Source: Paroedura picta (Eukaryota; Chordata; Lepidosauria; Squamata; Gekkonidae). Taken from it: a DNA stretch of 64,000 bases. A program made the position numbers and the translations under genes. Every line of letters begins with the position of its first letter. Position 1 is the first letter of the stretch. The stretch spans positions 20,358,001-20,422,000 of the forward strand of contig NC_135379.1 of the NCBI RefSeq assembly GCF_049243985.1. The letters are read 5' to 3'. The notes below the pieces were generated by a model, which ran no database searches, was not told where the DNA came from, and was given only the letters and a program-made list of their open reading frames with translations. Of this stretch, positions 9,487-24,000 are shown piece by piece.

Positions 9487-12057
9487 GCTGTCAGCTTGAG
9501 AAATTGTGTTTATATATTTATATATTAAATTTATTACCAATTTTTGAGTATTAAGTTACCCTAGGATTGGCTTTTATTTAAAAAAAAATATGGGTGCCTT
9601 TGTTAAAATCAAGTCTTCAGCTTCTCTAAAACTTTTCTTTTCTCTGAAGTACGTTACCTTTGTTGAGGTCTACGCCTTGTATTTGTCTCATTTTTATGTA
9701 GAAATATACAAACGTTACTTTCTGGAGAGTGTTTATGTCTGTCTGCAAAAGAACTGAGATCTAATGATTAGAATGCAGTGTTGATGTGCGTGTGGGTGAA
9801 TGGGTATAGAGATCCAGCTGAAAAGCCATGTTTTATTTTAAAAGAGTTAACGCCTCTATGAGCAGTCCTAGCTCTGGGTTGAAAACCCATTAGAAAACTT
9901 AGATATAAACCAGTAAGTACCTGGCTAGGAAAAGCCTTTGGAGGTGGTGATTAATAAAACTAAGGAATGAACCCCCATGTGACAATGCAGGCTTGTAAAT
10001 AACCATTTAGTCTGTACTGAATATGGTATGCGAAGTAGGGGAGCCTTTGGAAACTGATTTCATGATAGGCCAGAGAAGTTATTGAAATAGTTGATCACGA
10101 CTGCATTTTGCTGACTTACCACACCAGTTCTACAAATACTTGTAATCTATAAGCACTCACTGACAAAAAAAACTTGTGTTTTTACAATGTAGCTGTTTGA
10201 TCCACTTGTCCTACTTAAAAACTTCAGTATACCTATGAACAGAAATGCACATATGTAAGCACATAAGGTACTTCAGTCATTCCTTGAATGCTGCTGGGAA
10301 GTTTTTAAATATATATAATGTTCATGAATAATATGAGCTTAAATTAATATACAGACTTTGAGTCATATGTAAGAGTGAAACAGCTGCATGGTCGCTACAT
10401 AGAGCAGGGGTAGTCAAACTGTGGCCCTCCAGATGTCCATGGACTACAATTCCACTGAGCCCCTGGCCGCAGTTTGACTACCCGACATAGAGGGATAGAA
10501 GTTTTTAAAGGCTTATTTTCCTTCAGAACCATTTGTGCATTTCTGCCCCCCCATTGTTTCTCAGCTCAGTAGTTACGCACTGGTAGTTACTCTGCTACTT
10601 GCTTAAAACTAGCCTACAATGAAGTTTATTTAAAACAAAAACCTAGACCTGTTGCACTGTTCTGTTCATTGGTACTTGGTATCTTTATGAAGTATGCTGT
10701 ATACCAAAATGTTTTTAGAGCTTATTTTCAGTGATGATTAATAAAAAGCAAAAATGTTCTTCCTGTTAAAAATAAAAAGCCCTGTAGAGTTACTATAAAA
10801 ATAACAATTTTAAATTAGAAAAGTTTCTTATGTATAGCAAAAGCCAATAGTGCATAGATTTAGAACTGCTGGATGAGATTCTTGTTATGGTTGATGAGTA
10901 TTTTAATAAAACCATTAACTAGCGAGTAACCAAAATAATCTGAAATATGTGGTTCCATGGGCTGGGGACAGAACAATACATCCAACTAAACAGATAAAGG
11001 ATAAATCTGGGGTACAATTCTAGTTCAAACTGCCCAGTGGTGCTTCTTAGAATGCCAATTCATGTTTCTTTCCCAGCTGTTTCTTGAAGATAGTACTGTT
11101 ATGTGTTTCAGGAGTGAAAAAAAATCCGATTGCTACATGTCCCCACCCTGTCCCTGACTTTTTGGTAGCACTCCCTGGTTAATGCCATATCAGCATTCAG
11201 TATTAATCCCTATGCCCCATTCCTTCCACAGCCAATAACACCAGAAAACTATATAAAAGTATTTACAGGGTTCAGTTTTATATCAAATTACAATTTTGGA
11301 AGCATTATTTAAACAGTACAACACATACTGTTTTATAAAGCAAAGAATGAATCCAGAAATTTGAACACTTTCTTAGAAAGCAGTTACAGTTGTGCACACA
11401 TTCAGAAATCTTAACAGTGTTTTAAAGGACTCTGAATAACCAAACATTTTGCTAGCTTCCAATTCAGAAAAAAATCAGAAGCCAGTCATTAGGCAGTTCA
11501 GTATTTGCTACCTTGAGATACATACTATAAGTTGTTTTGTTCCTGTTGGACCAAGATACACTAAGCAAGCTGTCCGTGTTCAAAGCATATCTTTGCTTTC
11601 AGTGTGTTTAAATGCCAAGAAGCATAAACAGGCCTGAAGCAGCAGCCATGCATTGAGGCCAAACTAGGGATGACAGTGGCATGACCGAATTTCAATAAAA
11701 CTAGGGGAAAATGGATGGAAGGGTACCCAATTCCATTTCCCAGTGTGTTAGAGAACCCGTATAGTGTGATATTGTCATTAAATAGGTACTGAGCTCATTC
11801 TCAATTCATCCTCCCCACAAAGTTGCACTTTACATCACCCCCTGTACAATTCATGAATTCAGCACATGATTTGCTGCTGTCAAGACCGAGTTAGCCTCCA
11901 GCGCTCCAGGAAGAATGCATGTTGCCCTCCAAAGAACATAAAAAACAATTCAAGTATTCCACTAGTCAAGTTGGTAGCTAGAAGTTACTATAAAGGAAAG
12001 GCGTGCCATGCCTATGAAGTTACAAACGCATAAGCAGTGAAGCATCTATTCATGTTC
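9487..12057. other. Convergent 3' region between GATAD1 and the ACCS-like gene
   Basis: No further coding exon is seen. It should hold the GATAD1 3' UTR (candidate + strand AATAAA signals at 9953, 10739, 10771 and 10905) and the minus-strand 3' UTR of the ACCS-like gene (a reverse-strand AATAAA lies at 10625-10630). If both long UTRs are used, the transcripts overlap tail to tail. One truncated MITE lies at 10405. Confidence 0.6.
10405..10484. mobile_element. Palindromic hAT-like MITE, copy 3 (internally deleted)
   Basis: Left terminus CAGGGGTAGTCAAACTG and right terminus CAGTTTGACTACCCG. Most of the right arm is missing, leaving 80 bp. A perfect 8-bp target duplication ACATAGAG flanks it (10397-10404 and 10485-10492), the hallmark of hAT insertion. 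It sits in the probable GATAD1 3' UTR. Confidence 0.9.
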
Positions 12058-15000
12058 TTAAAAAACAGCTATTTTTTCCCGATGTGAACATCCTTCTGAA
12101 ACATCGTCCACGGAAGTGCTCATGTAGTTAGACAGTTCGTTGTCTGATTCACAATACTCCTTTTTTACAGGAGAAGATGAACAGATGGGAATGGATCCAT
12201 CCATTTTGTCACACAGCATTTGCTGAAGTCTCTGAATGCCTAAAAATAAAGTGTATAAGAGAATACAGTTACTTTCCCCAGAGAACCACAACAAAAACAA
12301 GTCTATTGTATTCATTAACACTGAGGGATGGGGGATGGACACAAACATGGAAATTAGTGATGAATTTTTCTTTGTGGTTTGGATTACAACCAACCCTAAT
12401 ACATTTATTTTGGCATAAGGTTGTGGGAGTCAAAAGGCAATTTTCAGATGCATTGTAGCCTCATGAACTCTTAAGACACTGTATGTCTGTTGCCACTGAA
12501 ATGAAGTCTCATACCACCTAATATCCCATGGAGGACAAAGTAGGGACCTGAGCCAATCAAGTAATTTGGCTTAGTAAAGAAACAGTTATACAGATCAGGG
12601 GTAGTCAACCTGTGGTCCACCAGATGTTCATGGACTACAATTCCCATGAGCCCCTGCCAGCCTTCGCTGGCAGGGGCTCATGGGAATTGTAGTCCATGAA
12701 CATCTGGAGGACCACGGGTTGACTACCCCTGATATAGATAATTTTCACATATTTACATGCCAGTTGGAAGTTTTCCTTCCTGAAGATCTTAAGCCAGAGC
12801 AGAAGCTCTAGAGGAGGTCCACGGCCCTTCCCGTCCTGCCTTAATGCATCTGGCCATAAGACAGGGAACCAACCACTTCCATTGCTCCCCCACCCCACTC
12901 CTGCAAGCATGAGTGAGTTATCTTGTGGTTTCTGTACCTGAGAGGGGGGTGAGCCTGAACACCTACTCCCACCTTAAACCGCCTCTTGTTTCTCCTCTCT
13001 CCCTTAATCCTCCTCAAATCTGCCTGTTAATGTGGGTGGAGATGGCACTTCTAATGACATGCCACTCCTGGGGTGTGTGGCAGAGAAGCGTGGCCAGCTG
13101 CCATCACTTCCAGGGTTCTTTCAATCATTTCTGATCAAAGGCTGCTTTTAAAGCACAGGATCAGCTTTTGGCCCTCCCAATGAAAACATTTTTTTTAATA
13201 AGGCAACTTCCCCTTGCACATGTACAACTCCAATTGAGTTAATAGCCTGAAATTCTTCATGGGTGTATCATACTGAGCCTCAGAATGAAAAAAAAACCTC
13301 TTACACAAGTAAATCTTATCTGCTGAATCAGAGAAGACCAATCTAAACCATCCAGGTTCATAACAGCAAAAGGCTTTCCCAGGACTAATAAGAAGCTTTT
13401 CTTGGAGAAGCTTCCACCATAAATCCATTTCAGCTTCAAATGTCTGTGACGTTAAGAACTAAAAAGAAAAATGAAGGATAACGCATTAATAAAACATCAT
13501 ATAAAACCACATTAATTACCAAAACAGCAAAGTACTTTACTCTCTTAGAAAGTATCAACATGGCCAGAATTATTAGAGCTTCCCTGAAGATACTCGGATA
13601 TCTTGTCATTCAGTTGTTTCTCTTGATTGATCTATTGCACGGTGCAAAAATAATATATCTTTTCTTTTAGGATTAGATGCAAAACTGTCCCAGGAATCTA
13701 GGTTATGTTACAACTTCTAACTCTAGCCAGTAAGTTTTCTCAGCCAATACACTCCTTCCTAAAAAGTTACTTCAAACCCAGCTTTCTGACCACCAGCCAA
13801 TAGAAATGAACTTACCTGCATATATACATCCAGTATCCACTGAACCCTAGCCTATCTTCTGCCTACCACCTGATGCACTCTAGTGGCAAAAACTATGAGC
13901 CAGGAAGTCCACATTTCTAATTACATTTCCCCTACAAACTCAGGCTGTTTCACTGTTCACTGCTTCACTATTCTTGCAACCTCATTATAAGGATTATTGA
14001 AACAATGTACATAAGCATTTTCAGCACAGATAAATGCCAAATATTACTAACATTCAGCATCGCTCCCTCATTAGCTTTTTTAAAAAAAAAAAGTTAGCAG
14101 TAATTTTCTTCTGCCAACCCTTCCTGATTGTCCCCAATTTTTCACATACTTTTCTGAAGTCAGCCCAGATGTATAATCCTCCTGAGCTTTTAAAAACAGG
14201 TATTCCGATCTCTTCAAGACCATCCACAAGAATATTCTGAGCTTCCTTAAGCCTCCTTCTATTGGTCGGGAAAAACACATTATCCAGCCATTCTGTCAAA
14301 ATAAGAACACAAATGTAAAAATACTATTTTTCCTTCTCCTTTACAAACCCTTGGTAATATAACCCAGTTTCTGTCCTGCAGAGTAACCAGCAAAATGCCC
14401 CTGAAAGACCTAACTGTAGGGCACAGAAGACACTGCCTGTCCCTGAATACAGAGGTTCTGTGAAGTCATCACAGCTAATATCTATGGTGAACTTATCCTT
14501 TCAGCTGCTGACCTCAGTGAGACATGAATTGCATCCAATGTTCTATAATTCTTACATTATAGCAGGGTATCAATTAACTGTTCACTCCAACTTGACTAAG
14601 GGATTTGGTTGGGTACACTCAAAGAAGGGAATGGCTGGATTTCCCTGATGTTTAGTTCCTCATCACTTGGACGACATTCGATGTTGTAAGTCAACATGTG
14701 CATAGACTTGGCACGCTGCTGGGCTTGCTCCTTGCTTTGTGCAGAGAATCTTGCTTGGAAACTAATTCTGGTTACCCATGATATACAAGTGTAGCCATGT
14801 GGGTGACTGGTACTAGCTTCACAGTACAGGGTTGCTAGCCTCCTGGTGGGGCCTGGAAATCTCCTGAATTACAATTGATCTCCTGCCTACAGAGACCAGC
14901 CTCCCTGGAAAAAAAACCCAGCTCTGTTAGAGAGAGCAGAATCTATTACATTATACCTGCTGAGTTCTCTTCCCCTGAAACTCCTTCCTCCCCACGCACC

Positions 15001-18000
15001 AACTCTGTATCTCCAGCCATTTCCCATCCGGTAATTTGCAATCCTGTTCCTATATCAACTGGGATATTAATCCAAGATGGGGTGTGTGTACATGGTGCTT
15101 TGGTTAAGCTACAAACCTGCATTTGTATAATCCAGGTAAGCCAAATAAGTTTCTAACTAGGGTAGGTCATGCAAAAAGGGGAGTGTAAGAAAAAAAATAA
15201 GGCCTGAAGACAAATTCAGAAAGAACTCTGATTCATGTGCGCAGCTTAATTTCAACTTACTATGATGTCTGAATGCAATCTTAAGACTCATGCATACAAA
15301 CATGAGAATTAGATATGAACAGCACCATTGTTAAATTTACTAACCTCTGTCACTGAGAAACTGGCTGAGAACATGTTGCACTGGTCCAGGACACCCATGA
15401 AAAACTGCCAGCTTATTAACAGCTTTCCTGACTTCATCGTTTCTTGTATATAGTACGCCAACTCTGACACCACACATGCCAAAATCCTTTTTTGGGGGGA
15501 GGGGGTGGTGGGAGGAGAGCAAAGAACAGTTTAATTTTCAATCAAAAATAATATGCAAAATATATACTTGTATTATTCACAATGAAAGTGAAAATCAATT
15601 TCTAATATATTTCTTATTTTTATAATGGAGGTGGAATTTCTTAGTTTTCATGCAAGCATCTTAGTGCTTTACAAACATCTTTTTTAAAAAAAGAATATTA
15701 ACTAAAGCAAGAGAATTTGAAGAGTCTTTCCCCAAAGTGGTTTGGTAAGTCAGTGCTTACTAGACTGGAAATCTTAGCTTGGAGATTTCTGCTGTTCCCC
15801 TAAATCTAGTCTCAGACAGAAAGTACAATGCAGAGCTTCAATATGCAGAAGCTGCACCCACCATAGTGGAGCCCACCTGTTTGTAGTGACAGGCCATGAG
15901 GTGAAACACACCATTATGCCCCTCTACCCCTCTGCATTTAGGATAGCAGAACAGATACTCAGTTTGCTACTGGATGCTACAGATAAGCGATTCACAATGT
16001 AAACAGAGTCCTTGATTTCTTCCACGTGGAGGAGTTGCTCCGGTTTGGTACCCAAAACAGAAATGAATTATCTTGCAGTTACTTTCCATATCTTTCTCCA
16101 TTTTGCTGAAGTGTTCTTCTACCCTGGCTTGGCGTAATCTTTTCATAAAGATCACAGTCAAAGCATGTTTGCACAGGGCCAGTGGAGGAGCCTGCATTTA
16201 CACAATCACACTAGCTGTAGGTTTAAACGATGTCTGAACTGAGCCCAAATCATACCCTAGCCAGAGCTCGGCAGAATATCCATCACCAGTGACTGCTGGG
16301 ATTCTTATAAATAATACTAGATTAGGTGAACCGTAGCCTGATTCATCAAAGCATTATGCTCTTTAAATGAGAATGCTTACTTTGGAATCACTTATTTTAT
16401 GTTAACCAATCCATTCACTAACTTTTTGATTTATAGATCACCTTTCAGTCATAACTGCTGAATTCATTACCACACTATGTTGGCCGGATTTGAGATAGTT
16501 TACCTCCTGAAAATGAACTATTTAGTTGAATTTTAAAGCAAACTTTTAAAGTATGGTGATTATCTGGATTAGTTTAGCCTGCTTTTATGTTAGTTTGCTT
16601 TATTTTCCCCCTTGAATGTTTTTGTGCACATTTTTGGCTTTTAGTGTTATTTTCACCTTTAAGAACTCATTTGGAATTAGATCATAAATCATCAAAAACA
16701 AAGTGGTTCATAAATAAACTTACAAAGCAGTTCTTAAATATAGACAACAGGGATTCTACTAGCCCATGGGAAGAGATGCTATGCATCACTGAAGTCAGAC
16801 ACCAACAGCAATGGTCAGGGTTAGTTTCAATGGCAGTATCCAACAAGTCTGATACACCAGTTAAAGAATCTCTTCCTCTATCAGTATTAATTGGATATAA
16901 CCTTCTGTTCTTTAAAGAAATAAAGATTATAAAAAAAACTATGTCATGACTGAAAGAGGTCACACAGACTAGCTATGGAACATCATTTTCAAAATTACGT
17001 TTCAAATTAGATTACGTTTTACAAAACAATACCTAGAAATTGGTACACAACTACTGTCAGCTATTCTTACTGCATTCTTTAAAGATGCTTGCTCTTCTGA
17101 ATCATTAAAACTGTTAACACAAACTTAGGTTTCTATCATACACCTGAAAAACAGAACAGAATAAATGTTCCAAACCTACCTTGCTAAATCCCCACATAAA
17201 ATGTGTCCGGTCAGGATCTGGTAAACTTAAAAGTTTTTTTCACAAAATTAACGTTTTATAGGCATAAATAGTCTTCAGATATAATAAAAGTAGTTTATGG
17301 AATGAATTTTATCCTAATCCAGCAAAATCTGCTACAGGCATATAAGTCCAGTGTACATACAAGCATCAGCACCAAACTCTACTATTCACTAAAACTAACT
17401 GTGTGTATGTACACATTTACCTGCACCTTGCATTGCACACAAGTATCTGTATCAAATTAATGTTGTATAGTGTCAATCTTTAGGTTCTAATTATATGAAT
17501 ACTGGCACACAATCTTTTATGTATGATACTGAAACAGTATGAATTTTTTTTTGCTAACACAAACAATTTTGAGAAAGGTTTTTGCAGAGCAATTATGTAT
17601 GTGGAGGGAACAGGTATTTCACAGACCATTTGGTTCACTTCTAAAATGTACATAGATCATCATCCAAAATTTCAAAGATTATTTACTGCATAAACAAAAA
17701 CATTGGGTTGCACAAGATATCCTGCCCATGGCATGCTCAGATCAGAAATCTGTTGAAGTCTTAAAAGAATACCAACCACAATCCAGATATTTTTGGTATG
17801 CAAAAGAAAATGTGGAACAGCTCTAGCACAACCTTACCATTCTCTTCTGCCCCTGTAGTGGCTGTAAATTGCGGCTTCCAATATACTATGGCAAGACTTT
17901 CAGTAAATAACGTATGTTTTCACCCAGCCTCACCCTGAACCTTCCAGTGATCCATTCTCTCTCAAGCCCACATATACATTTCAACATGTAAGCTACCTGC

Positions 18001-21000
18001 AAAGTTACCATCGACACAAGTGCTCAAGGAAGACAATGTTACTAGACATTTCCAGGTAAGGCAATAGAGCAGTGGTTCTCAACCTGGGGATTGGGACCCC
18101 CTTGGGGGTTGAACGGCCCTTTCACAGGGGTCGTGGCAGGGCAAGTAGCTTGGTCAGGGGGGCGCCATCCACACAACAGCCTTGCAGGGTAGATAGAGAC
18201 AAAGCATTCATCTGTCTGGAGCAGCGGAAAAGAGCAAGATTGGCATGGTGGGACAAGAGGCAGAACTGAGAAACCCCAGGAAAGAAACCAATTTATATAC
18301 AATCATGAACAATGGACCTTCAGGCCATTGGTCAGTTTCAATTTAATTTCTGAGAAAGAACACTTGCATAATTTTATGGTTGGGGGTCACCACAACATGA
18401 GGAACTGTATTAAAGGGTTGCAGCATTAGGAAGGTTGAGAACCACTGCATTAGAGCATTTTGGCTTTTTACTGAATGACCTGCCATAATGTAACACAGCT
18501 GGGTGTAAAGGAGTTAAGCAGGCAACCCACTGAGGGAACAGATTATAGCCACTGTATTTAGAATATGGTTTCAGAAATGTGAAGCAGTCTACTTCATGGG
18601 ACAGAAAATCAATGAATTAAAGAGTCAGCTACAAAGCAACAGCAGGTCAAAAAGAGTTTTCAGATTCCCAGTAATTTAATGTTTCTGTATCTGCAGTAAT
18701 TGTTCTGAAGTATGATTTATGAAGGCAGCAGGACAGACTATGGTTGCATATGAAGATTTATATACGCACATCATTTTTGACAGGACCAGAAATGTAAACT
18801 TACCTATCTAAGCTTAGGATGCTTGTGAAGATGGTATCAGTGTATACAGACAGCATGTAAATCTCATCCATTATTATGTGTAATTTATATCTATATACAT
18901 AAGAGACACAAAAATATATTTCAGTGGGTGAATTTAAAATTGCCTTATTATTGCAACTGCACCTTAGGAGATAATTCATAAGCCTGTATATTTAATTTTA
19001 TGTTCATCCAAGTTAGCTATATCCTAAAGATACAAGTAGAGACTGGATTATAAACTTGTTTTTAAATGAAGTTACTCTTCCCAGCAAAGATCCTCTAAAC
19101 ACCTAAAGTTCTTGGCTAAGCAAATAAGGTATTTTGTATTTTCCTATTTGGCATTACTATAACCAAGTTAAAACCAAGCAAAATAATGCTTGAAAACTCA
19201 CCAGGCACCTCTCTTAGAGCATCTCCAAAGTAAAAGCCAAAAAAGTACAGACCAAACTATTCTTCTACAATAATTTTAGCAGGCATTCCAAAGAATGTAC
19301 AAGAGAGAGAAATATAAAAGCAATCTCTGTCCAAAAATGAAAAGCTTTGAAGTACATGAAATGCCAGATGCAGACTACAGCCTGAGGTCTACAGGGTGAT
19401 CCCTGGAGTGGGACGGAGGAATGTGACCCTTTGAGATTTCACAAACATGATGAAAATTATTATAACAGCTGCAATTTTACCTAGGAGTCTCCGAAATTTA
19501 AGATGTATCAACTTACTATATCTTTAAAAAAATGCTATCCTGTTTCCATCAGGTTGGTCATTAAGTACATATCCAAATGCTGGCATTCTAACTTTATGAA
19601 CTGGGAGGGGAGGGGCCCAGTGAAGAAACAAATATAGAATAATACAGATGCACTGGGAAACCAATATGGCATATTGGTTTCCCAGTGCATCTGTATTATT
19701 CTGCATTCTAACTTAGACAAAACTACATGCAAAATCAATGTTTTCCTGACGAAAGCAAGAATCCATTGTGGAACAAAATTAGAACTTAGAATGTGGCCCT
19801 TAGAGAAATAACAAGAATATATGAAAGTTCTTCCGAGGAAGATTAATTCAGGTGCCATATGCCATGCAATCCTAGGCAGATCCACTCCAGTCTAAAAGCT
19901 CTTCTGCATTCTCATTTTCTTCACTTGTGTGTCCCTTGGTGTAGTGGTTGAGAGCAGCAGGCTCTAATCTGGAGAACCAGGTTTGACTCCCCAATCCCTG
20001 TGCAGCCAGCTGGGTGACCTTGGGCCAGTCACAGTTCTCACAGAGCTTCCTCAGCTTCACTTACTTCACAGGGTCTCTGTCATGGGGAGAGGAAGAGTAG
20101 GCAGTTGTAAACTGTTTTGAGACTCCTTCAGGTAATAAGTAAGGTACAGAATAAGTTCTTGTATTGTTTTGGGGCAGGGTGCGTGTGTGTGTCTTTTCTG
20201 CATGTGTTTTGCTTTCACTAGCAGTTGACTCAACATTACATCAGTATATGCCCAGTGTAAAAACCTACAGGTTTTTATGCCGGACATACATTAATGCATA
20301 TCAAATTGACCACTAGAGGGAGCAAAACACATTAGGAAAAGAAAACAATCCCACCCCAAAGAAAACACCAATAGGGACACATAAGAAAATGAGGATGCAG
20401 AAAAGCCCTAAATCAATGGTTTTAGAGTAATCTTACTTAGGGTTGCACTGCAAGACCTCTACAGGTTGGCCAAAAATTATAGCCTCCGGGGAGGGCGGTA
20501 TATAAGTATGATAAATAAATAAATAAATAAAATAAATATCTTCTGATCATCAGCCTCATTTGATAAACACACAGCATAAACTTGTACAAGGCTATATTTT
20601 CAAATCAAGGCATCTGTTTGGTAATCACCGATTTTTATTTTTATGGCATAAGCTTTAATTATTTAACTATCAAGATATCCAAATTAAAGAGCTTTGTTAT
20701 TTAGGATCAAACACAATAGCGACTGTAGGTTTTACATTTTACCATTTTAAGAACCATTTACATTTTAAGAACCAATATTTCCCCTTACCAATGACCATAC
20801 AAAGTCTAATGAATAACTAACATGTTTTATTTTAAACATTAATTCTTGGAGGATCATATGCCAAATGAAATAAGGAGATTACCAAAATCAGTTTTATAAC
20901 TAACAATCTGCATCATGGAAAAGTACAAGCCCAAACAAAGAGCGCTAGGACTCAAACCTGTGCGCAAACTCTAGACATTCTTTCAGTAACTGTGCTGGGT

Positions 21001-24000
21001 AAATGTCCCCTAATGGATTGTGAGGGTTGATCAGGATTAATGCTCTGACTCGGATGCCCTGAAAAAAGAAAAACTGATAGTCGGAGACCCCAACACGATG
21101 TCCCATGATAGGACCATGAGCCTGCAAAGTTGCCATTGTATTAATGCCAAGTATTATGGTTAGTTGATTGCACATTAATCCAAGATTCTGTAATCAAAAA
21201 TACATTCTATTGTCATAATATTTTACTAGTTCAGATGTTTTTGTTTAACGATACACATTTCAGGAAGTCAAGTATTTATTTTAACACCACTCTTTAAAAG
21301 ACATTTAAAATAAACCATGCAATAAACCATACTGATACTACAATCCAAATCATAGTATAATGATTCCACTATTCACCAAACATCTTTAGGCAAAATAAGA
21401 AAATTATTAACTGAGCTATTTCATATACATTAAAACAAAGTGAAATTACAAAGAATATTCCATTAAAAGTCTTAATTCTTAGATAGAAAATCCTGAAAAT
21501 GCTATGCCACACCATTGTATGCCCTACTAAAACCAACAGTTTATGAGTTGGAGTCAGCAGTAATTTCTACTGGAGGGATGTGTTTCACCAATTCCCTTCT
21601 TCCGTGCTGATCTCTGACTCATTTTTTGCCCTGTTCCTGGGGATCCCGGGAGCAGCATTCTGAAAAGCGTTTTATGCTACAGTGGGGGAGGGGGAAGTAA
21701 TTTATCGGTAAAAATTACTGCTGGATCCAACCTTTTGTCACAACTAAGTCAATCCCCACTGCAATGGCTTTGTTCCCTGTATCAATGGTATAAGAAACAG
21801 AGACTGCACAGTGAAGAGTCAGCAACAAGAATTTCTTCAACTATCTTAAAAATATATATAAATTGAGCTTTACACACTTCTCCTCTAGGAGAACCAGCTT
21901 GGGGCTCATTTTAAATCCACCTCATACTAATCAAATCTCTCAGTCATCAGTTTCCTTTATTCCTGAAGGCCCAGGTCTATTCAGTATCAAATTGTTTTTA
22001 ATCAGCAAATTCCACACATTACAAAAAAAACTAAGCACAAGACGATTGGTAGCTGTGTTAGTCTATCTCTGGCAGGAGCAAGAATCCAGTAGCAACTTAA
22101 AGTAACAAAAGTTGTGGCAGGTAGCAGGTGAGTCCATCTGTCCTATATATTGGAACATGGAATAATTTCAAATGCCAAATGACATTGGCAGGCAAATGAC
22201 ATGTCCTAATGTGATGTGCAGATAGTAGGCATGGAGGAATTGATGATTTCTCCACACCTACCATCTCTCTGCACATCACACCTAATCCTATTAAGCCAGC
22301 TCCTGTTATTTGTCTTTGAGGTGCTACTGGACTCTTGGTCTTATGAACAACAAACTGTCCAAAAATTAAAGTTTCTAACTTGTATAGTTTATTCACATTG
22401 CTGAATTTATATTTTGTCTTCAAAGAATTGTAACTATTTTGGTGCCAATTTCCAGGGCCCCGATCAATTGCAAAAATTTTCTAATGAGACTATAGTAGTC
22501 AAGTATAAGCCCAATAAAAATAATAAAAATAGATATATAAAAGAAGACTGATGTTTTCCCTGGGAGGCAGAGATGTTGTTAAAACTGACAGGGAATTTCT
22601 TAGCTACCTATTTAAACTATTTCAGAAATGCAATGCATAAAAAGGCTTTGAATATTTTATGATGTTCTTATCAGACTTGATTATATAAAAAGGTCACTCT
22701 GCAATTCTTCTGCATGTAACCTGCAGAAAAATCTTTGATTTAAAAAGGATTTTCTCATTTATTAATGATATCTAATAAACGAAGCTTTGACTCTTGAAAT
22801 TTTGCACCTCAAAAATCTTGTTGGTCTCTAAGGTTCTACTGGACGCAAATCTAGCAGCTTTTTAATACTGTTTGCTTAGAATTTGTTCTTTAACTGTTAA
22901 GATTGCTTACGATATGACATGTGATATATTGAACTAGCAACAACACTATTGTCTTATAGATTTTCAAAAGAAAATTTTAAACAGCAATATAAAGAAAGGA
23001 TGGAGAAAGAAGACCATTTTTATAGCCAGCATTACTGCTATTCATTTAAATATTTGTATTTACAAGCCTTACGGTGCGACCTTGTGAAGTTATTCAAATC
23101 CAAGTCCAGTGAAATCAATGGGCTTAGACTGCAGTCTCTTGGCATATGTTTGCAATATTAATAATATATTATATGGAAACTTGTCCATTTTCATCGCGAA
23201 GGAGACGAGGTGGACCCAACTGAACGCCAACAGAAAGATTTGACAGATGTAGTTTCGCCACATTTTCCCCTCCCTATATCAATCCACCTCAATTCTATAT
23301 TATTTTTGAAATAAACGTAGCAAGAACAGACAGACAGCTATGCCGTTCATGAGACAAAAGGCAAAATTGGTGCACATCTTACTCCTGTCTACAGATCCAA
23401 TGTCCCAATGTAAGAGAAGAATATTTCAGAGCCTGCAGCCCCCACCCACCCCAGCTAAAAGGCTACCCACATACTTCCCACAACTCTAGAATATTTTCAG
23501 AGGCTGAAAGGGACTGCTGGGGTTGGGAATGTAGGAGAAATCCATCTTTTCTGCCAAAAGTTGACCAGATACAACCCATAGTCATTAAATTTACACCAAC
23601 CTGAATTCAGTTTAAAATATTCTTACCTGCTCCGTGGCTTGCTTATATGCAATTTCTAATTTTTCAATTGTTAACTGAAATGGACGACTATCATCCTTAG
23701 TCACCTGCATAAAATTTAAAACATGTAATCATGTTAAACTGTAAACAAACATATCTGGTCATCAATTTATAATCAGTTCATCATCCCAGTGCTGAAAGAT
23801 CTGCATGGGCTATCCATTTGTTTCCAGGCCCAATTCAAAGTGCTGGTTCTTGCCTATAAGCCCGTAAAACAGGGGTAGTCAATCTGTGTGGTCCTCCAGA
23901 TGTCCATGGACTACAATTCCCATGAGCCCCTGCCAGCAAACACTGGCAGGGGCTCATGGGAATTGTAGTCCATGAACATCTAGAGGACCACAGGTTGGTT

